Origin: a virus
Length of the DNA stretch: 42,366 bases
IMG/VR virus record: IMGVR_UViG_3300031227_000119
Coordinates: 1 to 42,366 of that record
Strand: one strand, 5' to 3'
Positions 24,609-31,890 of this stretch are shown here, in pieces. Under the pieces are notes generated by a model that saw nothing but the letters and a program-made list of their open reading frames with translations, was not told the DNA's origin and made no database searches. The translations under genes and the position numbers were made by a program. Within the stretch, counting starts at the first letter, position 1. Every line of letters starts with the position of its first letter.

Positions 24609-24850
24609 CTGACACTGTCGATTTTAACAAACATTTGCATACTTGTAGTAGGCTGTGAATCACCCTGCGCAATATTGTGTTTTGCATTATATATGATCTG
24701 AGCCATCTGTTCCTCTGTAAGAGTCCCACTCTGTATAGGAGGATTACAGATAACATCCTGCTTCCCATAAACCCTATCTACTTGCTGTTCTTTACAGGCA
24801 ACCAAACAAAACAGTATAAACATAGCGAATAAAAATCGTTTAACTTTCAT
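24605..24850 (-). CDS. Small lipoprotein
   Basis: 81 residues from the ATG at 24850 (AAGGA 9 bases upstream). The signal peptide is MKVKRFLFAMFILFCLVAC with an LVAC lipobox, so Cys-19 would be lipidated. The mature part is short and polar (KEQQVDRVYGKQDVICNPP then GTLTEEQMAQIIYNAKHN) with no known domain. A phage lipoprotein of this size may change the host envelope, for instance as superinfection exclusion; this is inference. It separates the N-terminal and middle pieces of the split GT-C gene. Confidence 0.62.
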   Translation of the reverse strand: MKVKRFLFAMFILFCLVACKEQQVDRVYGKQDVICNPPIQSGTLTEEQMAQIIYNAKHNIAQGDSQPTTSMQMFVKIDSVR

Positions 24851-24854
24851 GTCT

Positions 24855-25172
24855 TTAATCCTTTCTGAATTTCCATACAAGCCATAATGTTCCTATTGGA
24901 AAGATCAGTTGCGGTATTCTTATTATCCATGGGTTCCTCAATAAGGTTTCAATATCATGTACACCAAGTACTCGAAGGTATATATTATTTATAAGGCTAT
25001 ATATGACATGGTTATTCAGGTTCACATACTTCGTAACAACATCGACCACTGGACAGAACAGGAAGTTATCCATTGTGTGGAGTTCGTCATAGTAGAAATC
25101 CCTGTTGACCAACCTCATGGTGCAGAGAAGGAAACCTGTGAGGATGAGAAGGAACCATTTATTTTGTGTCAT
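24855..25172 (-). CDS. GT-C glycosyltransferase, N-terminal third
   Basis: 105 residues from the ATG at 25172. A first helix (WFLLILTGFLLCTMRLV) is followed by NRDFYYDELHTMDNFLF, where the D-E pair fits the catalytic loop of GT39/PMT-type GT-C enzymes (WYDEAFT in many members). NNHVIYSLINNIYLRVLG corresponds to the HPPLYYLLLHLWLRLFG region and IIRIPQLIFPIGTLWLVWKF to the RLPSALFG helix. It stops just after this third helix. It overlaps the upstream gene by 14 bases and ends 4 bases before the lipoprotein ATG. Confidence 0.6.
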   Translation of the reverse strand: MTQNKWFLLILTGFLLCTMRLVNRDFYYDELHTMDNFLFCPVVDVVTKYVNLNNHVIYSLINNIYLRVLGVHDIETLLRNPWIIRIPQLIFPIGTLWLVWKFRKD

Positions 25173-25506
25173 AAATTCCCCAATACCCACCAAACGGATC
25201 AATACGCTTCCCTCCACCATAACCAGTCAAAACCCACCGCGACCGACCGCATCTCAAACCCAGAAACTTCCCGTAGACCATAAGTGCCGCCTTGTCAACC
25301 ACAAGCGGAACAATTGGGGCATTATGAGTCGCAACCCACCAGGTCAAGACCTCTCTCGGATTGTATAATTCGTAAAAATATGAATATAATAAATTGACCC
25401 TACCGCTTGTGAACGTTGCGATCTCGATGTCTTTCCGCAAGACTCTCTGTGTGTTCCATAAGCCAAAAGCAAAGCTGATGAGCAGTATGGGGACTATGAG
25501 CTTCAT
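25159..25506 (-). CDS. Membrane-anchored fragment, possible C-terminal domain of a GT-C enzyme
   Basis: 115 residues: an N-terminal helix (MKLIVPILLISFAFGLW), then a soluble part with an EVLTWWVATHNAPIVPLVVD segment and a Gly-rich end. The VATHNAPIVPLVVDKAAL stretch could match the extracytoplasmic end of AftB/2-O-mannosyl-type GT-C proteins, with the related N-terminal part 5' at 25727..26428 and an RtcB fragment between them. This is weak. The start has AAGGGGTAAAAAGAA upstream. It could also be an unrelated secreted protein. Confidence 0.4.
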   Translation of the reverse strand: MKLIVPILLISFAFGLWNTQRVLRKDIEIATFTSGRVNLLYSYFYELYNPREVLTWWVATHNAPIVPLVVDKAALMVYGKFLGLRCGRSRWVLTGYGGGKRIDPFGGYWGIYDTK

Positions 25507-25512
25507 TTCTTT

Positions 25513-25770
25513 TTACCCCTTTATAACAGCAAGTGGTTTTAATTCAACGATAGGCGTAACCAAATCCACCTGTTCTTCCATAACTACAGCTATGTCTTTA
25601 TATGCTCCACTAGCCTCGTCCAAGTCAGATGTATTGCGAACTGAGTGAATAATACCCATGCTATTGAGTTTATTTTGCTCATCATCAAGGTTTAACACTC
25701 TATATGCTTCTTTTCTCCCCATGCGCCTACCAGCCCCGTGGGAACACGACTGAAAACTCTCTGGAGAGTT
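25513..25770 (-). pseudogene. rtcB: RtcB (RNA ligase) C-terminal fragment
   Basis: The frame opens right after a TGA at 25771-25773 and reads NSPESFQSCSHGAGRRMGRK, then EAYRVLNLDDEQNKLNS, an EASGAYKDIAVVMEEQVDLV segment and a PLAVIKG end. The SHGAGR motif, the AYKDI...MEEQ...LV segment and the KG end are the last quarter of RtcB RNA ligases, with the conserved His of HGAGR in the active site. No N-terminal part is seen nearby. The first codons overlap the end of the GT-C N-terminal ORF in another frame, so this is a fusion scar between two genes. Confidence 0.72.
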
Positions 25771-26428
25771 TCATCGTTAATGAGTTCGGTAGCGGAGAAC
25801 CGTAATAGAATGTTTTGAATTGGTAAAATACCATCATCACCGTGACCAGCGTCCAAATATTAACAGCGTCTTTCCTATTCACATACGCCCACATCGGGAC
25901 CGCTATTAACCCCTCCATCCTCGTAAGCACCAATAGGCACATTAGAATTAATGATACCCTATCGTTGCGCTCGACCAGTGTGTAATAAACGAAAGCGCAC
26001 AGCATAGCCGTGAAAAAGGTCGTCCCCATACCTTGAGTAGCCCAACCGGAAACAAGGCCGTGTAGCGATGCGACAAGGGCCATGAAGCCAGTAAGCCAGC
26101 CTTCCCCAGTTAGCTTTGCGACACTTAGGTAAACGAAGAATGCAACAAAGAACAGGGATAGCAGATTGATAACGCCGGAGACCATTTCGAGGTTGTGAAA
26201 GCCGACCTTATACGCACCTGCCAGGATAACAGTGAAGAGGAATGAACTGGCGGCATCCACACGCTCACCGAGGTTGTATGCCAGCTCTCCATGTTCGGCA
26301 AGGTTAACGGCATAGCGCATTGTGATATATGAGTCATCGTAGAAGTTATGGTAGACCGCTCCGGTGTTCCAGTAGATTGCAACCGTGACTATGACTGCTA
26401 TGATTCCGATTATGATTGCTTTTCTCAT
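25727..26428 (-). pseudogene. GT-C glycosyltransferase, N-terminal half, truncated
   Basis: 233 residues with about six membrane helices. MRKAIIIGIIAVIVTVAIYW leads to FYDDSYITMRYAVNLAEHGE then GERVDAASSF, the D-D catalytic loop and following segment of AftB-like GT-C enzymes. LTRMEGLIAVP and FYYGSPLPNSLTMKL are further family segments. Full-length relatives have about 500 residues. Here homology ends at TMKL; the last residues LSREFSVVFPRGW come from reading the RtcB fragment in another frame. It overlaps the C5 methyltransferase by 4 bases. It may be inactive or be complemented by 25159..25506. Confidence 0.62.
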
Positions 26429-27393
26429 ACTAACCCTTCCCTTCCATCATTCATGTAAGCCCTCACGAACTCTTCCGCTTGCGGCGCGACAATTGCATTA
26501 CCAAAGCCGCGCAGTCGTCCCACACGGTTGGGAGTCCCATCAACCAACGGGAATGTGCCGGATTCAACTGCCCTCGCTTTGTTGTCTCGGCAGGGGAGCC
26601 ATTCGCAGTCTCGCCAGAATCCGTTAGTTGGACCTGGAATACCTGATCCTCTAACCGTGATTTCCCGTCCATCGCTCTGTCCGGATTCCCTGTCGAGTGA
26701 CCCGAACTCACGCTCCGTGGTGTTGCCCATGTTGCTACATTCGCCAGATTTGGCGTGAAGTCTTCCCGTTGCTGTGGACTGTTCTTGTTTGCCAGTGGGG
26801 ATAGCCACGGAGCCAGGGTCACTTGTTGGAATAATGGAATCCCCGTGTCGTGAGGTCTTGGTGGTTTTCCTCCCCTGCTCCCGTCCTGTGCCGTTGGACT
26901 GACCCATCCAGTACAGCCTTTGCCTGATGTGCGGCGCACCGAAGCCCGCAGCGCAGGTATCAACCGCCCCGAAGGCGTAACCCTCTCCTTCCATGTCAGT
27001 TTGTACAAGGTCGAGCCAAGTGAGGCCGTCCTTGCTTGCAACCTGTTCGCCAAACACCGTGACAGGTCTGACATTACGAATAAGGTGATGGAAGGCTGGC
27101 CATAGGTGCCGCTCATCAGAGAACCCTCCGCTTTTGCCTGCCGCGCTGAAAGGCTGACATGGACAACTTCCTGTCCAAACTGGTCTGTCTCCCCATCCTG
27201 CTTGTTTGAGCGCATAAGCCCAGACTCCGATTCCCGCAAAGAAATGGCACTGGTCGTATTGTTCGAGTTCTTTTGGTTTAACATCTTCAATGCTCCTGTC
27301 GTCAATTATACCTTCCGGGATAGCCCCGGCTTCCATTAATTCCCGCAACCACTTAACGCAGAATGGGTCAATCTCGTTGTAGTAAACTTTCAT
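26425..27393 (-). CDS. DNA C5-cytosine methyltransferase
   Basis: 322 residues. Motif I is HFFAGIGVWAYAL, motif IV WTGSCPCQPFSAAGKSGG (catalytic Cys in PCQ), motif VI is GEQVASKDG in place of ENV, motif VIII APHIRQRLYWMG, and motif X VGRLRGFGNAIVAPQAEEFV. A short N-terminal extension carries IDDRSIEDVKP. This is the phage subgroup with EQVAS. It adds a methyl group to cytosine in a site set by the part between VIII and X (about 180-270). Its coding region is overlapped in the +1 frame by another ORF of 280 residues. Confidence 0.9.
   Translation of the reverse strand: MKVYYNEIDPFCVKWLRELMEAGAIPEGIIDDRSIEDVKPKELEQYDQCHFFAGIGVWAYALKQAGWGDRPVWTGSCPCQPFSAAGKSGGFSDERHLWPAFHHLIRNVRPVTVFGEQVASKDGLTWLDLVQTDMEGEGYAFGAVDTCAAGFGAPHIRQRLYWMGQSNGTGREQGRKTTKTSRHGDSIIPTSDPGSVAIPTGKQEQSTATGRLHAKSGECSNMGNTTEREFGSLDRESGQSDGREITVRGSGIPGPTNGFWRDCEWLPCRDNKARAVESGTFPLVDGTPNRVGRLRGFGNAIVAPQAEEFVRAYMNDGREGLV
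26463..27305 (-). CDS. ORF overprinted on the C5 methyltransferase
   Basis: 280 residues in the +1 frame relative to the methyltransferase, over most of its length. It is Ser/Thr/Arg-rich, with segments ASLGSTLYKLTWKERVTPSG, RLIPALRASVRRTSGKGCTGW (split at the Cys) and LNPAHSRWLMGLPTVWDDC. From memory these match a widespread protein family annotated beside phage cytosine methyltransferases. Both frames therefore look conserved, or one is a by-product of a strongly constrained codon pattern. No clean ribosome site decides the start, and the first 60 residues are probably not part of it. Confidence 0.4.
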   Translation of the reverse strand: MTTGALKMLNQKNSNNTTSAISLRESESGLMRSNKQDGETDQFGQEVVHVSLSARQAKAEGSLMSGTYGQPSITLFVMSDLSRCLANRLQARTASLGSTLYKLTWKERVTPSGRLIPALRASVRRTSGKGCTGWVSPTAQDGSRGGKPPRPHDTGIPLFQQVTLAPWLSPLANKNSPQQREDFTPNLANVATWATPRSVSSGHSTGNPDRAMDGKSRLEDQVFQVQLTDSGETANGSPAETTKRGQLNPAHSRWLMGLPTVWDDCAALVMQLSRRKRKSS

Positions 27394-27719
27394 TGGGTTT
27401 TCCCCAACTCATGCTCGTGGATCACCTCAATGCCATAATCATGAGCATGTTCTACTTCAGCATGCATGCCACCTGACCAACGTCCAGTCTTAATACATAT
27501 AGCATCGCACCGGGCAAGTATTCTTAGATCACCCTTGAGGAATGTTTCTTCTTTAATCCCCGTCTTGGTAGAGAACAGCGCCGAGTTGAGATGTGGACAG
27601 ATCGCAATATGTCCAGCCTTCCAGACCTTAATTGCCAGTTTCCGGGCTTTCCAGATGTTGCGGATGATACCGAAGATGTTAGATGAACGATACGGTGCGC
27701 AGATAAATATTAGTTTCAT
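27390..27719 (-). CDS. DUF4406/DUF7768-like deoxyribosyltransferase-fold protein
   Basis: 109 residues. MKLIFICAPYR at the start, HIAICPHLNSALFS in the middle, then LRILARCDAICIKTGRWSGG and HAEVEHAHDYGIEVIHE. This set of motifs marks the small nucleoside 2-deoxyribosyltransferase-like (DUF4406/DUF7768) proteins common in phages, which may act on nucleotides. It overlaps the C5 methyltransferase start and the next upstream gene by 4 bases each. Confidence 0.7.
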   Translation of the reverse strand: MKLIFICAPYRSSNIFGIIRNIWKARKLAIKVWKAGHIAICPHLNSALFSTKTGIKEETFLKGDLRILARCDAICIKTGRWSGGMHAEVEHAHDYGIEVIHEHELGKTQ

Positions 27720-28123
27720 TCCCCGTCCTTGTCTTTAAGCAACAGTTCAATTTTATCGGCGATGTCTTTAGTGTATTTGGGAACAACACAGCCTTCCTGA
27801 CAACTTCTTAGAACCTTAAGTGATGCGTTTAACATTTCCCGAAAGCTATCGTAATTATTAACTGCCTTAACGATAAATTGTGCGTTCGCAACAGCCGTCT
27901 CATCGTTTACGGAACCATATTCAATCATATCCATAAACGCTTCTGCCTTTAAATCCAGTGATGTGCCAACAAGCTTTATTGATGCAAATCTGTCTCCCCA
28001 CTTACCTGCAATAACATCTACAACAGGATGGTCGGATGGAACAGACCATATCATTTTGCACTGACATTCTCCGTCATGGCAAGCACCCCACGGTGTTGGC
28101 GAATGTTTCATTTTCTCATTCAT
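27716..28123 (-). CDS. Hypothetical phage protein
   Basis: 135 residues. The HSPTPWGACHDGE start and the ANAQFIVKAVNNYDSFREML C-terminal half match a very common uncharacterised phage protein pattern (TPW near the N-terminus and ANAxFIV-A-N in the last third), here with a central insertion containing Cys residues. Function unknown. It lies 18 bases after the small helical gene 28142..28327. Confidence 0.6.
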   Translation of the reverse strand: MNEKMKHSPTPWGACHDGECQCKMIWSVPSDHPVVDVIAGKWGDRFASIKLVGTSLDLKAEAFMDMIEYGSVNDETAVANAQFIVKAVNNYDSFREMLNASLKVLRSCQEGCVVPKYTKDIADKIELLLKDKDGE

Positions 28124-28129
28124 TGTGCG

Positions 28130-28162
28130 TCCTCCGGGAACTCAACCCTCGATGGTTGTGCT
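28130..28162. repeat. 33-bp direct repeat, copy 1
   Basis: An exact 33-base match with 29119..29151. Here it covers the last codons of 28142..28327 and the CCGGAGGA ribosome site of the next gene. The two copies flank 28163-29118 and are read in different frames, so the match is at the DNA level. Confidence 0.9.
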
Positions 28163-28327
28163 TGCCTTTAATATATCAAGAGATAAATTAAGCCACTTAT
28201 CTTTTATCTCCTTCTTAACATCTTCGTCAATCTGCTCCCACTCTTGCCTCAGACCTCTTCTGTCGGTGAAATCTTTAAGGATAGCTTCTACTATTTTATA
28301 AGCTGTAAAATGGTTATTATTACTCAT
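28142..28327 (-). CDS. Small helical protein
   Basis: 61 residues, charged and helical: NHFTAYKIVEAILKDFTDR then WEQIDEDVKKEIKDKWLNLS. No family recognised. The end (STTIEG) is coded inside the 33-base repeat. It lies between the PAPS-reductase-like gene and the hypothetical phage protein, with a CCGGAGGA site before its start. Confidence 0.5.
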   Translation of the reverse strand: MSNNNHFTAYKIVEAILKDFTDRRGLRQEWEQIDEDVKKEIKDKWLNLSLDILKASTTIEG

Positions 28328-28347
28328 TGGACATCCTCCGGGTAAAA

Positions 28348-29112
28348 TTACAGTTCCATCCTAATTTGAGCAAGTTTAGCATCGTTTATCTTTTCTGCTC
28401 TTCCCATGTCATAATTTTTAATCCACCAGTTCCATACATCCTCTGGCGTTTCCCACGAGCACTCTTTGCCTGTATCTTTACGCCTTTTAATCATTTTGCC
28501 AAATGAGTTCATGTATGCTTTATAATATTTTGGGTATCGAATGGCATCAATACATTTCTGTAAAGGTGTTTTTTTTGCGCACATAATACAGCCAATCCGC
28601 CTATACCCTTCATCGTAAAGCTGACAGTGTGATATTCCACGACTATTTAAGTATCCCCACACATCTGATTCAGTCCAATCCAATATAGGGCACAAGAATG
28701 TTTTACCAAGACTCTGGCAATGAGAAATCAATATTCTATTCGCTCTGTTCCGGCTCTCGCCTGTCCTTATTCCGGTAACTACTATCCTGCCTATTCCGCC
28801 CTGCTCTTTTAACTCTTCACAACAATATGGCATTTGGCTCGTGGGAGGGGCGCCATGAGCAACAATTAACTGAAACATTGACATTTTAGGTCTGTGCCAT
28901 TCCACATCAGGATAGTTTTCTTTTATAAATTTCAGCACTTCCGGTGGGTCAACTGTCGTAAAGTTAAAATGGCTATCAAACTTTACCCCTGCCTCTTTTG
29001 CAAGATGGTATATGGCTTGGCTGTCTTTGCCACCTGAGAAAGCAAGATATAAGCCTTCTGGCGGTTCAAACATTTGCAGCCGTTCAATGGCAATTTTAAC
29101 TTTCTGTTTCAT
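28348..29112 (-). CDS. PAPS-reductase-like (PP-loop) protein
   Basis: 254 residues. The PP-loop is LYLAFSGGKDSQAIYHLAKE; then FNFTTVDPPEVLKFI and a CCEELKEQGG motif in the middle; IVVTGIRTGESRNRANR; and LDWTESDVWGYLNSRGI, then RRIGCIMCAKK near the end. These are features of the phosphoadenosine-phosphosulphate reductase family of ATP pyrophosphatases, with a C-x2-C pair and a C-C pair that might hold a cluster. In phages these may act on nucleic-acid sulphur modification or sulphur supply; the role here is undecided. It overlaps the upstream gene by 4 bases. Confidence 0.8.
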   Translation of the reverse strand: MKQKVKIAIERLQMFEPPEGLYLAFSGGKDSQAIYHLAKEAGVKFDSHFNFTTVDPPEVLKFIKENYPDVEWHRPKMSMFQLIVAHGAPPTSQMPYCCEELKEQGGIGRIVVTGIRTGESRNRANRILISHCQSLGKTFLCPILDWTESDVWGYLNSRGISHCQLYDEGYRRIGCIMCAKKTPLQKCIDAIRYPKYYKAYMNSFGKMIKRRKDTGKECSWETPEDVWNWWIKNYDMGRAEKINDAKLAQIRMEL

Positions 29113-29444
29113 TTTTCTTCCTCCGGGAACTCAACCCTCGATGGTTGTGCTGGAATGACCACAGCGTCAATGGTTCTGGTTAACACTATTTGTCCATCAA
29201 TAACCTCGTAGACATCACGCCAAATTTTATAAGGGGCAAGTTGTGTGCGAAATGCCAAGTTACTTGATTCCCGATACTGGACAATGAAAGTATTTTTATC
29301 TGTAAGCCAAGCACGTTCAATAGTAGCACCAAACCATCCTGTTGTGGTGTATTCAAGCGTTTGATACTTAACCTTCGGTGTTTCGACTTGTGAATAAACA
29401 ACAGCAGCGAACAATACCAGTAAAAGAAGTATTAACTTTTTCAT
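29109..29444 (-). CDS. Secreted small protein
   Basis: 111 residues with a Sec signal peptide, MKKLILLLLVLFAAVVYSQV, probably cleaved near VYS. The mature part is beta-rich (YQTLEYTTTGWFGATIERAW and FIVQYRESSNLAFR). It overlaps the zinc-ribbon gene and the PAPS-reductase-like gene by 4 bases each. Its end is coded within the 33-base repeat. Possibly acts at the host envelope during infection; function not known. Confidence 0.65.
   Translation of the reverse strand: MKKLILLLLVLFAAVVYSQVETPKVKYQTLEYTTTGWFGATIERAWLTDKNTFIVQYRESSNLAFRTQLAPYKIWRDVYEVIDGQIVLTRTIDAVVIPAQPSRVEFPEEEK
29119..29151. repeat. 33-bp direct repeat, copy 2
   Basis: Exact match of 28130..28162. Here the bases encode the C-terminal residues around AQPSRVEFPE of the secreted protein and include the GGAGG ribosome site of the PAPS-reductase-like gene. 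Confidence 0.9.
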
Positions 29445-29590
29445 TTCTCTTCCTCCAAAACCTTAACTCTATAAAATTTACGGTTTGCGAACAGCCTCGC
29501 ACCACAATACGGACACTTCTTTCCACCTGTCACTATTTGGCAGTCACAGTTCCAGCACCACGCCTTATATCGCTTGAATCGCCCCTTCAT
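29441..29590 (-). CDS. Small zinc-ribbon protein
   Basis: 49 residues, too short for standard ORF filters. MKGRFKRYKAWCWNCDCQIV, then GGKKCPYCGARLFANRKFYR. The pairs C-x2-C (WCWNC) and C-x2-C (CPYC) make a zinc ribbon with basic flanks. Starts at 29590 with an ATGA overlap with the upstream gene and ends with an ATGA overlap to 29109..29444. A nucleic-acid or protein-binding adaptor is likely. Confidence 0.68.
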   Translation of the reverse strand: MKGRFKRYKAWCWNCDCQIVTGGKKCPYCGARLFANRKFYRVKVLEEEK

Positions 29591-29811
29591 TTCCCTTCCT
29601 CCTTTAGTTTTCTCAAGCAGATTTCTTTCCCATCAACAACTCCTATCGCGGGAGAGTGTGCTTCTTCATGCGGACAGGATTCTTCATTGCACGGGAACGC
29701 ACCACCAACTTCAGGAATGGTTATTGCCCCAATAGTTATTTTTCCGCAGGTTCCGAAGCAAAACTTAGTAATCAATTCCTGCTGTACAGATGGTATTACT
29801 CCGAATATCAT
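29587..29811 (-). CDS. Cysteine-containing small protein
   Basis: 74 residues: MIFGVIPSVQQELITKFCFG, then CGKITIGAITIPEVGGAFPC and ESCPHEEAHS. Four Cys and two or three His could bind metal. It overlaps the zinc-ribbon gene and the DnaC-like gene by 4 bases each. No family recognised. Confidence 0.55.
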   Translation of the reverse strand: MIFGVIPSVQQELITKFCFGTCGKITIGAITIPEVGGAFPCNEESCPHEEAHSPAIGVVDGKEICLRKLKEEGK

Positions 29812-30620
29812 TCCACTTTCCTCCTGTAATCACTAAAACAGAACTTCCATTCCGGCGTTGATATCCGGCTTGCGATCCGTGCGTCCATATTGTCCTGTAT
29901 CTTCCCCAGGGTGAGGTTAGATGTGATGATCGTGGGCTTGTTGTTCGAATACCGTGAGTTGATGATTTCCCCTAATATCATCACCGCATATTCGGTGGGC
30001 TTCTCGGTTCCCAGGTCGTCCAACACGAGGAATTTGTAGTATTCATATTTCCATATTATCTCCCCCACTGTTTCATCGCTCCGCTGGAACGTGTCCTGAA
30101 GCTCAAGCAGTAGTTCTGCGGACCTCTTAAAATGAACCGGGCTTGTGCCGTTCACCATGACCTCCCTGAGTATCCCAACAGCAAGATGCGTTTTCCCTGT
30201 CCCGACCTTCCCTGAGAATAAGACAACGCCCCTGGGGTCTTTTGCATACTTCTTGGCGCTGTTTTTGAAGTCAGCGGTCTTGTGTGTCACTGTGTTCTGC
30301 CGAGGCTTGAAATTGTCGATTGTAGCGTCCCTGAGTATCTCTGGTACTCCAGCAAGTTGCATATCCAAGTCGCAAACGGTACGTATTCTGCTCTGTGTTT
30401 TTCTTCTCTTTTCTTCGCATTCGATTCCGCTACACCACCACCGGAATTTAAGCCCGTGGTCGTAACCTTCACTGACACTTGCAGATTCTTCCATTGTCCG
30501 CCCACATAGACATACCGGTGTATCGTCTTTATCGAGGTAGTGTTCGCATTTGTGGGTATATGGGGTTTCACCTTTCTCGTCGATAATCACGCCCTGCTTG
30601 ATGTGGATGTCATTGTTCAT
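29808..30620 (-). CDS. DnaC-like helicase loader ATPase
   Basis: 270 residues. The N-terminal part has Cys pairs (HKCEHYLDKDDTPVCLCG then WWCSGIECEEK) for a zinc site; Walker A is VLFSGKVGTGKTHLAVGIL; Walker B is FLVLDDLGTEKP; sensor 1 is PTIITSNLTL; the arginine finger lies in MDARIASRIS. This is the IstB/DnaC-type AAA+ family. It loads the host replicative helicase at the phage origin, working with the DnaD-like protein encoded two genes upstream. Confidence 0.9.
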   Translation of the reverse strand: MNNDIHIKQGVIIDEKGETPYTHKCEHYLDKDDTPVCLCGRTMEESASVSEGYDHGLKFRWWCSGIECEEKRRKTQSRIRTVCDLDMQLAGVPEILRDATIDNFKPRQNTVTHKTADFKNSAKKYAKDPRGVVLFSGKVGTGKTHLAVGILREVMVNGTSPVHFKRSAELLLELQDTFQRSDETVGEIIWKYEYYKFLVLDDLGTEKPTEYAVMILGEIINSRYSNNKPTIITSNLTLGKIQDNMDARIASRISTPEWKFCFSDYRRKVE

Positions 30621-31042
30621 TGTCCTCCCTCCCCGATTTCTCTACGAGCCTGTTTAATTGCCTCCTTGACCGTTAATACAGCAATGAGCCTGATTCCTTC
30701 AAATCTTTCCCATACATCTTTGTCCATTATATCAAATGCCCTCTTCCTCACCTCAAGCTCTTTCGCCGCCTCCATCGCAAGGGATTCTGCGGTATGTTCA
30801 CCACTTGTAGGCAAACCATCCACAGTTGGGTATTCTAAAGCATCAGAGAGAATCTTCCAAACGGTATACTCTTGTTTAACGCAGATGTCTTTGAGTCTCT
30901 TACTCTCTTCCGCTTGCTCAAGGTAAGCTGTGTGTACAATAGATACGCTTTCTTGCCCTTTAATACTTTCTTTTCTGCATGGATATTTCATATTATAGTT
31001 AATATCGTCTATCGCTTCCATGATCTTCTCTTTCTCAATCAT
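30617..31042 (-). CDS. Helical hypothetical protein of the replication operon
   Basis: 141 residues from the ATG at 31042 (overlapping the DnaD-like stop by 8 bases, with GAGGGAGAAG upstream). It is highly helical and charged: MIEKEKIMEAIDDINYN, then AYLEQAEESKRLKDICVK and AESLAMEAAKELEVRKRAFD. It lies between the initiator and the helicase loader and probably acts in replication; no family recognised. Confidence 0.55.
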   Translation of the reverse strand: MIEKEKIMEAIDDINYNMKYPCRKESIKGQESVSIVHTAYLEQAEESKRLKDICVKQEYTVWKILSDALEYPTVDGLPTSGEHTAESLAMEAAKELEVRKRAFDIMDKDVWERFEGIRLIAVLTVKEAIKQARREIGEGGQ

Positions 31043-31871
31043 CTTCTCCCTCAACTTCGTCTCCTGTGAATGCTTCTCCAAAATTATCACCATGCCCGTA
31101 TTCGGAACGCTCTGATTTTTTAGGCTTTGTGAACCCTTCCGGGCTTTCGTTTAGATACGTGTCAAACCTATCACGGTTGAATAGCGTCTCTGGTCTGTAT
31201 AGGTTCGGTTGCTCCTGGAAATGTGGATCACATAGCTTCGTTGTGATGATTTGCGAAAACTGCTCTTTTAACCTCCCTTCGTTCAGCCTGTCCATGATTG
31301 TGTTAATGCCAACTGTGTAAATGTCTAAGAAATTCTTACCGCAGCGCTCGTTAATCTCATGGAGTATTTCCAGAGCAATTGTTTTGTTTTTCTGATATTC
31401 AGGGTGATGATATTCGTTCATTCCCGCCCTCGGTTTTTGGGCTGGGGGGTTAGGGGGGGTATTTATCTTTTCTCCTTCTCCTTCTCCTTCTATAGCGGTA
31501 GGTGCTACAGAGACCCTCTGTAGGTCTTTGCTCTTTTTTCTGCCAGTCCAATTAGATGCAAGGTTAATAAACTTCGGTACTTGTATTAATATGGACGCTC
31601 CATCATCACGCCAGAGAAAACGGGGTTCCGATATTTCTTTTGAAAAGAAGTGCAATAGAAGTTCAACTTTAGTCCATCTCTTACGCAACTTCCGTTGTAG
31701 AAAAGCCTTACTAATCCTCATATATCCATCACCATCCAAGTGGTTAAATTCCTGCCCGTAGATGTCAAGAATGATGAAAAAACCACTATACCCGAAATCA
31801 CCAAACTTATCCATTGCGTCTGAAATATCAGGGTCATTATGTGAGCCAGTCATGTGCTTGTACCACTCCAT
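31035..31871 (-). CDS. DnaD-like replication initiator
   Basis: 278 residues. The N-terminal winged-helix-like part (about 1-110) starts MEWYKHMTGSHNDPDISDAM and has GYSGFFIILDIYGQEFNH. A polar linker with EGEGEGEKINTPPNPPAQKP follows. The C-terminal domain (about 165-245) has IALEILHEINERCGKNF and LYRPETLFNRDRFDTYLNES, matching the conserved phage C-terminal (Phg_2220_C) region of replication proteins. It likely binds origin DNA and recruits the DnaC-like loader. No iteron cluster is obvious within the gene. It is preceded by a structured leader and promoter 32041..32069. Confidence 0.75.
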   Translation of the reverse strand: MEWYKHMTGSHNDPDISDAMDKFGDFGYSGFFIILDIYGQEFNHLDGDGYMRISKAFLQRKLRKRWTKVELLLHFFSKEISEPRFLWRDDGASILIQVPKFINLASNWTGRKKSKDLQRVSVAPTAIEGEGEGEKINTPPNPPAQKPRAGMNEYHHPEYQKNKTIALEILHEINERCGKNFLDIYTVGINTIMDRLNEGRLKEQFSQIITTKLCDPHFQEQPNLYRPETLFNRDRFDTYLNESPEGFTKPKKSERSEYGHGDNFGEAFTGDEVEGEDD

Positions 31872-31890
31872 ATTTTTGCCTTTTCAACAT

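Noticed and set aside
29378-29836. 152-residue plus-strand ORF across several small minus-strand genes
   Set aside because: It covers the starts and stops of three well-supported overlapping genes and has no start signal.
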